Below are positions 57,057 to 64,000 of a stretch of DNA of 64,000 nt, piece after piece (within the stretch, counting starts at the first letter, position 1; each line of letters starts with the position of its first letter). The notes beneath the pieces are model-generated. The model saw only the letters and a program-made list of their open reading frames with translations. It had not been told where the DNA came from and did no database searches. The position numbers and the translations under genes are program-made. The stretch is from Ruegeria sp. HKCCD7303 (GTDB lineage Bacteria > Pseudomonadota > Alphaproteobacteria > Rhodobacterales > Rhodobacteraceae): contig NZ_WVRE01000001.1 of NCBI RefSeq assembly GCF_013111185.1, positions 682,001 to 746,000 of the forward strand. The letters are read 5' to 3'.

Positions 57057-58349
57057 ATGGTCGACATCGCGACCCGAGTATACAATCACAAATGGCAGAT
57101 TGACCCAATTGTACGATCTTTGATCGACACAGATTTCTACAAACTGCTGATGTGCCAGTCAGTGTTTCGCAATAAGCCCCAAACAAACGTCGTGTTTTCG
57201 CTGATTAACCGGTCGAATCACGTACCTTTGGCGAAATTGATCGACGAAGGAGAGTTGCGGGAACAGCTGGATCACATCCGATCACTCAGCCTGAGCCGGG
57301 GCGAAAGCACCTGGCTGCGGGGCAATATGTTCTATGGCAAACGTCAGATGTTTCGTTCCGATTTCATGGAATGGTTCGAGAACATGCGCCTTCCTCCCTA
57401 TCATCTGGAGCGCAAAGGCGATCAGTATGAGCTGACCTTCGAAGGCAAATGGCACGAGGTCATGCTGTGGGAAATCCCTGCGCTGGCGGTGTTGATGGAG
57501 CTGCGATCGCGCGCCGTTCTCAACGATATGCGACGGTTCGCATTGCAGGTGCTCTATGCCCGCGCGATGACGCGCGTGTGGGAAAAGATCGAACGGCTGA
57601 GTTCGGTCGAAGGTTTAACCATCGCCGATTTTGGAACGCGACGGCGCCATTCCTTTCTATGGCAGGATTGGTGCGTGCAAGCGATGATCGAAGGCTTGGG
57701 CGCGTCTTTTACCGGCACATCGAACTGTCTGATCGCCATGCGGCGCGAGGTTGAGGCCATCGGCACCAACGCACATGAATTGCCGATGGTGTATTCAGCG
57801 TTGGCAGACACCGACGCCGAACTGGCCCAAGCGCCGTACGACGTCCTTAGCGACTGGCACGACGAACATGACGGCAACCTGCGCATCATTCTGCCCGACA
57901 CTTACGGCACCAAAGGCTTTTTGGACAATGCGCCCGATTGGCTGGCCGGGTGGACCGGTATTCGTATTGACAGCGGGGATCCAGCGGCAGGGGCAGAAGT
58001 CGCCATCGCGTGGTGGAAGTCACGCGGTGAAGATCCGACGCAAAAGCGTATTATTTTCTCGGATGGTCTGGACGTCGAAAAAATTCAGGAGCTGCACGCA
58101 CAATTCGCTGGCCGCGCCAATATTTCCTTTGGCTGGGGCACTTTGCTGACCAACGATTTTCGCGGACTTGTTCCCAATGACGCGCTGGCACCGTTCTCAT
58201 TGGTCTGCAAAGCGGTATCCGCCAACGGGCGCCCGACGGTAAAACTGTCAGACAACCCGGAAAAGGCGATGGGACCGAAAGATCAGATCGAGCGCTACAA
58301 ACGCGTTTTCGGAGTGGGTGCGCAACAAGCGATCGAAGTCGTGGTCTAG
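57057..58349 (+). CDS. pncB: nicotinate phosphoribosyltransferase
   Basis: A 430-residue enzyme making nicotinate mononucleotide from nicotinate and PRPP with ATP hydrolysis. LIDTDFYKLLMCQSVFRNKPQTNVVFSLINR, the phosphorylatable His region IADFGTRRRHSFLWQ, FTGTSNCLIAMR, and FSDGLDVEKIQ with GWGTLLTNDF are family hallmarks. AGGAG precedes ATG 57057. Confidence 0.95.
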   Translation: MVDIATRVYNHKWQIDPIVRSLIDTDFYKLLMCQSVFRNKPQTNVVFSLINRSNHVPLAKLIDEGELREQLDHIRSLSLSRGESTWLRGNMFYGKRQMFRSDFMEWFENMRLPPYHLERKGDQYELTFEGKWHEVMLWEIPALAVLMELRSRAVLNDMRRFALQVLYARAMTRVWEKIERLSSVEGLTIADFGTRRRHSFLWQDWCVQAMIEGLGASFTGTSNCLIAMRREVEAIGTNAHELPMVYSALADTDAELAQAPYDVLSDWHDEHDGNLRIILPDTYGTKGFLDNAPDWLAGWTGIRIDSGDPAAGAEVAIAWWKSRGEDPTQKRIIFSDGLDVEKIQELHAQFAGRANISFGWGTLLTNDFRGLVPNDALAPFSLVCKAVSANGRPTVKLSDNPEKAMGPKDQIERYKRVFGVGAQQAIEVVV

Positions 58350-59809
58350 CCATGATAGGCTGCGACCGTCTTCAGCTGTGAAAACCCATAAAGGGCCTCG
58401 AACCCCTTCTCACGACCGTGGCCGGATTTCCCAACACCGCCAAAGGGCAACTCAACTCCGCCCCCAGCGCCGTAGTTGTTGATAAAAACCTGCCCTGAAT
58501 GCAGCGCCTTCGCCAACCGCATCTGGCGTGCCCCGTCGCGCGTCCAGATGCTGGCGACAAGGCCGTATTCCGTACTGTTTGCGATTGTCAGAGCCTGTTC
58601 TTCGGTGTCAAACGGGATCAGAACCTGAACCGGGCCAAAAATCTCATCCCGGGCCAGCACGTGATCGGGCGATACATCTGCAAACAAGGTGGGCCGGACA
58701 TAAGCACCTGTTTCAGGTGCCTCACGGACGATACGACCCTGCGCGGCAATGGTCAGATCCGCGCCTTTATCCAGAAAACCGCTAACGATCTGTTTCTGCC
58801 GGTCCGAGATCAAAGGCCCGACACGCATATCCTGAATTGCGGGCCCGACGGTCAGTTGTTCATACGCCTCAGACATGCGGGACTTGACCTGATCATACAC
58901 CCCACGTTGCACCAGAATACGCGACGAGGCCGAACAGGTTTGCCCTGCATTCTGTATACCCGCGTTCACCAAAAACGGCAGCGCCGCATCCAGATCCGCA
59001 TCGTCAAAGACCAGTTGCGGGGATTTTCCGCCCAATTCCAGCGTTACAGGCACCACATTGCGGCCAGCTGCCTGTTGCACCAGGGCTCCCGTGGCCACCG
59101 AACCGGTGAACGAAATATGGTTCACCCCCGGATGTGCTGACAGCGCCGCGCCTGCCTCGGATCCAAGACCGGGCACGACGTTTAACGCGCCGGCTGGCAA
59201 ACCGGCCTGTTGCGCCAGATGAGCAAAAGCCAGTGCCGTTAAACAAGCTTCCTCTGCAGGTTTCAGAACGCAAGCATTGCCCATAGCTAGCGCCGCCCCA
59301 ACCGAACGCCCAATGATCTGCATCGGGTAGTTCCACGGCACGATATGGCCCGTCACCCCATGCGGTTCTCGCAGTGTATAAACGGTGTAGCCATCAAGAT
59401 AGGGGATGGTCTCTCCCATCACCTTGTCCGCAGCACCCCCATAGAACTCGCAATATCTGGCCAGCGCGACAGCGTCAGCCCGCGCCTGCGTCAGCGGTTT
59501 ACCCACATCCATAGCTTCAAGCTGCGCCAGATCGTCGGCCCGCTCCAGCACCAGCTGACCCAGCCTCGTTAGAATGCGCCCCCGCTCCAGCGCTGTTTTA
59601 CGCCCCCAATCCCACTGCAAGGCGGTTTGAGCCGCTTGAACTGCGGCGTCGATATCTGGTTCGGAACCACGTGCGATCCGGCAGATTTCGGTCCCGTCCG
59701 AGGGGTTGATGAGCGGCAGGGTGCCACCCGAGGCTGCAGGTTTCCATCGTCCCTCGATCAGACAAAGCGTGGGGTCGAACCATATCTTCTGGATCAATTT
59801 CGCCTCCAT
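58346..59809 (-). CDS. NAD-dependent aldehyde dehydrogenase, last gene of the ABC run
   Basis: A 487-residue ALDH. GHIVPWNYPMQIIGRS, ISFTGSVATGALV, TLELGGKSPQLVF and the catalytic Cys in NAGQTCSASSRILV are present; EEIFGPVQVLIPF and the C-terminal FGGVGKSGHGREKG follow. ATG 59809 (MEAKLIQK). It is 22 bases downstream of the double ATPase and likely co-transcribed with it; its stop overlaps pncB by 4 bases. Broad-specificity or betaine/aminoaldehyde type; substrate unknown. Confidence 0.88.
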   Translation of the reverse strand: MEAKLIQKIWFDPTLCLIEGRWKPAASGGTLPLINPSDGTEICRIARGSEPDIDAAVQAAQTALQWDWGRKTALERGRILTRLGQLVLERADDLAQLEAMDVGKPLTQARADAVALARYCEFYGGAADKVMGETIPYLDGYTVYTLREPHGVTGHIVPWNYPMQIIGRSVGAALAMGNACVLKPAEEACLTALAFAHLAQQAGLPAGALNVVPGLGSEAGAALSAHPGVNHISFTGSVATGALVQQAAGRNVVPVTLELGGKSPQLVFDDADLDAALPFLVNAGIQNAGQTCSASSRILVQRGVYDQVKSRMSEAYEQLTVGPAIQDMRVGPLISDRQKQIVSGFLDKGADLTIAAQGRIVREAPETGAYVRPTLFADVSPDHVLARDEIFGPVQVLIPFDTEEQALTIANSTEYGLVASIWTRDGARQMRLAKALHSGQVFINNYGAGGGVELPFGGVGKSGHGREKGFEALYGFSQLKTVAAYHG

Positions 59810-59831
59810 TTCAGGCTCTAATCAGCAGTTA

Positions 59832-61430
59832 TTAGGCCGATATCATCTCAATCTCTGGCAATCGGGGTGCGGCTGCAATCAGAGTTTGTGTGTAGGGGTG
59901 TTGTGGTGCCTCAAAGACCTTATCGGTCTCGCCCTGTTCAACGATCTGACCGGACCGCATTACCAACACTCGGTCGGTGACGGTGCGCACAACGCTCAGG
60001 TCATGACTGATGAACAGATAAGTCAGGTCATACGCTTCGCAAAGCTCGGCCAACAGATCAAGGATTTGCGCTCGGACCGACACGTCCAACGCCGAGACAG
60101 CTTCGTCAAACAGGATCAATTCAGGTCGGATGATCAGCGCCCGCGCGATGGCAATCCGCTGACGCTGCCCGCCCGAGAATTCGTGAATGTACTTACCAGA
60201 GTCATCCGGGCTGAGGCCGACCGCTGTCAGCATCTCAGCGATCCGATCCTGACGGTCCGATCCGGTCGGCGGAGTATCTAGCAGATGGAAGGGTTCGGTG
60301 ATCAGACGCGCCACGCGGTGGCGCGGGTTGAAACTGCCAAAGGGGTCTTGGAAAACCACCTGCATCTTCCGGCGCACCGCAAGGTTGGGTTTGTGACCTG
60401 TGAACACAGGCTGCGCGTCCAGTCGAATCTGGCCCGATTGCACCTCTTCCAACCCCAAAATAGCCCGTGTTAGGGTCGATTTTCCGCAGCCAGACTCGCC
60501 CACAAGCCCCAAACGTTCTCCTCGGTTGAGGGTAAAGCTTACACCATCCACAGCCCGATGATGACGCGGCCTGTCAAACAAGCCCTTACGGGGCAGGCGA
60601 TACTCACGCACGACCTGGCTCACCTCCAGTAACGGCTGCGGCTGCGGCGGTTTCGGCAGCGTGACCTGATGACCGGATGCCTCAAACAGCATCCGGGTGT
60701 AGGGATGCTGCATGTTGTGTAGCAGGTAACTTGTCGCGCCGCTTTCGACCACTTCCCCGTGACGCATGACGGTAATTTGGTCAGCCATGTCTGCGACCAC
60801 AGCCAAATCATGGGTGATCATCAACAGACCCATGTCATATTCGCGCACCAGTCCCTTGAGCAAATCGAGGATCTGCGCCTGCGTGGTGACATCCAGCGCC
60901 GTTGTCGGCTCGTCCGCGATCAACAGCTTGGGGCGCAAGGCAATGGCCATGGCGATCACCACACGCTGTCGTTGCCCACCAGACAGCTCATGCGGATAGC
61001 GGGACAACGGGAACCGATCGGCAGGCAAACCGACGCGGGTCAGAACCTCTTCTGCCCTTGCTCTAGCCTGAGCCAGAGGCATCGCCTTATGGATCAGGAT
61101 CGTTTCCATCACCTGATCGCCAATGGTTTTAACGGGGTTGAGCGCTGTCATCGGCTCCTGAAACACCATCCCGATGGATGCGCCGCGCAATGCACACATC
61201 TCGGCCTCGGACCGGATCAGCAGATCTTCGCCCTCCAGTTGGACCGTGCCGTCTACCTCTGCACCGTTCGGAAGCAACTGCATCACTGCCAAGGCCGTCA
61301 TGGATTTACCCGAACCGCTCTCACCCGTCACGGCGACGATCTGACCGTGATCGATGGACAGGTCGATCTGTTTCAGGATCGATGTCCCATGGATCGACAG
61401 TGACAGGTCCTTGATGCGCAACAAACTCAT
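59832..61430 (-). CDS. fused double ATP-binding protein of a peptide/nickel/opine-type ABC importer
   Basis: A 532-residue protein with two ABC domains. Walker A motifs are GESGSGKSMT and GESGCGKSTLTR; signature motifs LSGGQRQRV and FSGGQRQRIA; Walker B in LLIADEPTTALD and LILFDEAVSALD. It corresponds to DppD and DppF fused in one chain. ATG 61430 overlaps the permease stop as ATGA. The substrate is not known; the DPP-type family takes peptides, nickel, opines and similar compounds. Confidence 0.94.
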   Translation of the reverse strand: MSLLRIKDLSLSIHGTSILKQIDLSIDHGQIVAVTGESGSGKSMTALAVMQLLPNGAEVDGTVQLEGEDLLIRSEAEMCALRGASIGMVFQEPMTALNPVKTIGDQVMETILIHKAMPLAQARARAEEVLTRVGLPADRFPLSRYPHELSGGQRQRVVIAMAIALRPKLLIADEPTTALDVTTQAQILDLLKGLVREYDMGLLMITHDLAVVADMADQITVMRHGEVVESGATSYLLHNMQHPYTRMLFEASGHQVTLPKPPQPQPLLEVSQVVREYRLPRKGLFDRPRHHRAVDGVSFTLNRGERLGLVGESGCGKSTLTRAILGLEEVQSGQIRLDAQPVFTGHKPNLAVRRKMQVVFQDPFGSFNPRHRVARLITEPFHLLDTPPTGSDRQDRIAEMLTAVGLSPDDSGKYIHEFSGGQRQRIAIARALIIRPELILFDEAVSALDVSVRAQILDLLAELCEAYDLTYLFISHDLSVVRTVTDRVLVMRSGQIVEQGETDKVFEAPQHPYTQTLIAAAPRLPEIEMISA

Positions 61431-62242
61431 GCCCGCGCCACCCTGATCCGTGGATCCAGCCAATCCCGCAACCCGTCGCCCAACAGGTTCAGGCCCAAGA
61501 CGGTGACGATGATCGCCACGCCTGGAATCAGAGCCAAATGCGGGGCAAAACTGACCATTGTCTGCGCATCAGCCAGCATTCTGCCCCAACTTGGCGTGGG
61601 CGGCTGCGCCCCCAGTCCGACGTAGGACAGACCGGCCTCAGCCAAAATACCTAGGCTGAATTGGATGGTGCCCTGCACGATCAGCAAGTTGGCGACATTG
61701 GGCAGGATATGCTCGACCGATATCCGCGCTGCCCCTTTTCCCGACACGCGAGCGGCAAGGATGAACTCGCGCTCCCACAGCGATAGGGCCGCACCTCGGG
61801 TGATACGGGCAAAAACGGGGATGTTGAAAATGCCGATGGCAATAATGGCGTTGATCGCTCCGGCTCCAAACACGGCGGTGATGAGGATGGCGATCACTAG
61901 CGAGGGGAAGGCAAAAACCAGATCGTTGCCGCGCATGATGACCTCATCCAACCACGATCCTTTGCGGGCCGCGGCTGTGAGGCCAAGGGGGACGCCCAGC
62001 GCCATACCGATCCCCACAGCCACCAAAGCCACCGCAATGGACGTGCGCGCACCGACCATGATCATCGAAAACATGTCGCGCCCGAAGTGATCCGTACCGA
62101 ACCAGTGCTCCACATTTGGGGGCTGTAGCTTCTCTGGAATGCTCAGTGCTGAATAATCATAGGGGGTCCAGACAAACGAAATCAGCGCGGCTAAAACCAC
62201 TAGTGAAGACAAAAAAGTGCCCAGAAACAGGTTGCGGCTCAT
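61427..62242 (-). CDS. ABC transporter permease, DppC type
   Basis: A 271-residue inner-membrane permease. N-terminal NHWFGTDHFGRDMFSMIMVGARTSIAVALVAVGIG-type residues with the DHFGRD motif, and the EAA loop ISVEHILPNVANLLIVQGTIQFSLGILAEAGLSYVGLG, place it with DppC/OppC. It overlaps the upstream permease (ATGA) and the downstream ATPase. Confidence 0.94.
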   Translation of the reverse strand: MSRNLFLGTFLSSLVVLAALISFVWTPYDYSALSIPEKLQPPNVEHWFGTDHFGRDMFSMIMVGARTSIAVALVAVGIGMALGVPLGLTAAARKGSWLDEVIMRGNDLVFAFPSLVIAILITAVFGAGAINAIIAIGIFNIPVFARITRGAALSLWEREFILAARVSGKGAARISVEHILPNVANLLIVQGTIQFSLGILAEAGLSYVGLGAQPPTPSWGRMLADAQTMVSFAPHLALIPGVAIIVTVLGLNLLGDGLRDWLDPRIRVARA

Positions 62243-63186
62243 GTCCTGCTCCTCAGCCTCGGATCGACGGCGGCATAAGCCAGATCGACCAGAAAATTCA
62301 CTGTGATCACGGCAAAGACCAGCAACATGACCACCGATTCAACCACGATGAGATCACGGGCCGAGATGGCCTGAAACACCAAACGACCAAGGCCAGGCAG
62401 GTAGAATACCTGTTCGATGATGATCGACCCGGCCAGCAGAAAGGAGAACTGCAGGCCGATGATGGTCAGCACCGGGATCAGCGCATTTCGCACGCCGTGC
62501 CGCCAAAGCGCCTGACGGCGGGACAATCCCTTGGCCCGGGCAGTGCGCATAAAGTCCTCACCCAAAATATCCAGCAAGGCTGACCGCATAACGCGAGCGA
62601 GGATAGCCGCCTGTGGCAAGGCCAGTGCGATTGCGGGCAGGGTCAGCGAATGCAATCCGGCCCATACGCCGTTGCCCCAACCGACAAACCCGCCCGCGTT
62701 GAACCAGCGCAGGTTGATGGCGAAGATCAGCACAAGCATCATCGCAAACCAGAAATTGGGCACGGCAATGCCCAACTGAGTGGCGCCCATTACCGCCAGA
62801 TCCCCCGGCTTGCCCCGGCGGGCGGCGGCGTAGATCCCGGCGGGAAACGCGATCAAAGTTGACAGTGTCAGCGCGTAAAGTGCCAGCGGCAGCGATACCC
62901 ATAGCCGGTCTGCGATCATCTGGGACACCGGCGTGCGGTACGTGTAGGACGTGCCAAAATCCCCCACCAGCATTCCGCCGACCCAGTTGAGATACCGGTG
63001 CACTTTTGACCCGTTCAGGCCCAGCTCAGCCCGCAACGCTGCCAGCGTATCCTCTTGCGCGTTCACGCCCAGCATGAACGACGCCGGATCGCCCGGCGCG
63101 ACCTCGATCACCGCAAAGATGACGACCGAGGCGACGGCTAGGCTGATCAATAGCGAAATCAAGCGTTTAAGGGCATAGCGGAGCAT
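62239..63186 (-). CDS. ABC transporter permease, DppB type
   Basis: A 315-residue inner-membrane permease. MLRYALKRLISLLISLAVASVVIF starts it; the EAA loop MRTARAKGLSRRQALWRHGVRNALIPVLTIIG identifies DppB/OppB. I chose ATG 63186; the GTG at 63195 adds three residues only. It is coupled to the DppC-type gene. No substrate-binding protein gene is present in the visible part of the operon. Confidence 0.94.
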   Translation of the reverse strand: MLRYALKRLISLLISLAVASVVIFAVIEVAPGDPASFMLGVNAQEDTLAALRAELGLNGSKVHRYLNWVGGMLVGDFGTSYTYRTPVSQMIADRLWVSLPLALYALTLSTLIAFPAGIYAAARRGKPGDLAVMGATQLGIAVPNFWFAMMLVLIFAINLRWFNAGGFVGWGNGVWAGLHSLTLPAIALALPQAAILARVMRSALLDILGEDFMRTARAKGLSRRQALWRHGVRNALIPVLTIIGLQFSFLLAGSIIIEQVFYLPGLGRLVFQAISARDLIVVESVVMLLVFAVITVNFLVDLAYAAVDPRLRSRT

Positions 63187-63226
63187 TGGTACCACGTTAG
63201 GGTCACATCAGTCACGGGTCCAGCAT

Positions 63227-64000
63227 CTAAGGCACCAGAAGGTAGGCGAAAACCGCGTAGGCCACGATTGCGGCATAGCCCAAAGGATAGATCCACTTGA
63301 TCGCGTAATTGTCCAGCGTCCGCGCTGCGCCTTCTTTCCCGGACACTTTGAGTTTCCGCAACGCCACATTGAACACAATCAAGGCCCCGGTCATCAGGAA
63401 CATGCATTGCAGAACAAAATCCAGAAAGGTCAGATAGCCCAGCTTAGGCAAATCTGCCGAGATCGCCCAGTTGAATGCAACAAAGACCAGCAGATTGCCG
63501 CCCGCAATCTCGATCCTGCGGCGGTATTCATCAAGGAAGAACAGCGCCCAGCCGACCGAAATCAGAACCAGCATCGGCAAGAATACCCTAATGACGTAGT
63601 AGGTCAGGTGCCGGTTGCCTTCGAAGACAAGCGCGACCTGATCGCTTTCCCTGCCGGACAGACCTGTGACCTTGGTTGCTTCCAGACGTGCATTGTCCAA
63701 AATCCACTCTTCTTCGCCCAACAAATCGCCAAGTCCCGAATAGTCCTCGAGCGGGCGGTATTTCACGTAGTCAGAGGGAAAGATTGATACGACCTCGAAG
63801 TGAAACTCCTGCGTGTCGAACGGGTATTTGCGGAAATCAAAATGCGGTGCCTGTAATGTCAGCGATGATTTCTCAACGTAAACCACGCGCCCGTCGTACC
63901 GCAGGGACGCCGCAGATTCGTGTATCCACTTGTTGGACTGCTGGTTGTGGATGACGAAGGCGGGCAAAACGGTGCCGATGTCGGCGGCATGATCCGCCAG
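63227..64000 (-). CDS. pentameric ligand-gated ion channel (Cys-loop/GLIC-like), 5' end cut by window edge
   Basis: The reading frame is open from base 64000 to the stop at 63227 (258 codons), so the N-terminus is outside. The extracellular domain has the Pro-loop signature FDFRKYPFDTQEFHFEV, as in prokaryotic pLGICs without the disulfide Cys pair. Four TM helices follow: RHLTYYVIRVFLPMLVLISVGWALFFL (TM1), GGNLLVFVAFNWAIS (TM2), YLTFLDFVLQCMFLMTGALIVFNV (TM3) and YPLGYAAIVAYAVFAYLL (TM4). It is 40 bases upstream of the DppB-type gene on the same strand. The ligand is unknown. Confidence 0.88.
   Translation of the reverse strand: MADHAADIGTVLPAFVIHNQQSNKWIHESAASLRYDGRVVYVEKSSLTLQAPHFDFRKYPFDTQEFHFEVVSIFPSDYVKYRPLEDYSGLGDLLGEEEWILDNARLEATKVTGLSGRESDQVALVFEGNRHLTYYVIRVFLPMLVLISVGWALFFLDEYRRRIEIAGGNLLVFVAFNWAISADLPKLGYLTFLDFVLQCMFLMTGALIVFNVALRKLKVSGKEGAARTLDNYAIKWIYPLGYAAIVAYAVFAYLLVP

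Overview
The window is GC-rich chromosomal DNA with tightly packed, often translationally coupled genes. The gene content points to an alphaproteobacterium of the Rhodobacterales, most likely the marine Roseobacter group. Evidence includes a Hint-domain secreted protein, an RTX protein, a BCCT betaine-type carrier, a trimethylaminoethylphosphonate (TMAEP) degradation pair, a Rhodobacterales-style flagellar block with motE, an alphaproteobacterial LexA box (GTTC-N7-GTTC) and a CtrA-like site. No rRNA, tRNA, CRISPR array, transposon or phage gene was recognised. Most of it looks like a core chromosome.

Region by region. 1-2.1 kb: the 5' part of rsmB, a succinate dehydrogenase assembly factor and a LysR regulator. 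2.1-4.6 kb: a divergent three-gene operon, tmpA-tmpB plus an AllA (ureidoglycolate lyase)-like gene, each overlapping the next by 4 bases. 4.5-16 kb: dapB, then the rbfA-truB-rpsO-pnp translation/RNA set, interrupted by a DUF2233 gene, a DUF1643 gene, an RTX protein, and a block of an HxlR regulator, a duplicated SnoaL protein and a BCCT carrier. 16-25 kb: Hint protein, DUF1326, an outer-membrane barrel, 1-Cys peroxiredoxin, an aldehyde dehydrogenase, an Ada-type alkyltransferase, nth, an adenosine/sugar kinase, hemolysin III and rppH. 25-44 kb: housekeeping and envelope genes (fadH-like, LysE, LysR, OmpA, CinA-like, sfsA, map, rsmD, ferredoxin reductase, peroxiredoxin, small lipoproteins, an EF-hand protein, phhB, GDPD, RidA, mlaA-mlaC). 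44-52 kb: flagellar genes in two divergent arms, fliF-fliH-fliN-fliP and fliL-hypothetical-motE-motA followed by a large periplasmic protein. 52-58 kb: betB with a BetI-like operator, a small tandem-repeat protein behind a LexA box, a potassium channel, trhO, and pncA and pncB for NAD salvage. 58-64 kb: a minus-strand run of a pentameric ligand-gated ion channel (cut by the window edge), two DPP-type ABC permeases, a fused double ATPase and an aldehyde dehydrogenase.

How they work together. TmpA and TmpB should convert TMAEP to glycine betaine and phosphate. The BCCT carrier and BetB (betaine aldehyde to betaine) act on the same class of quaternary amines. The flagellar block supplies the MS ring, part of the C-ring and export apparatus, and a stator part, with a MotE-like chaperone next to a likely periplasmic client. 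The most novel-looking items are the AllA-like partner of tmpAB, the SOS-controlled tandem-repeat protein, the uncharacterised 712-residue periplasmic motor-locus protein, and the ion channel placed in front of an ABC importer that has no visible binding protein.
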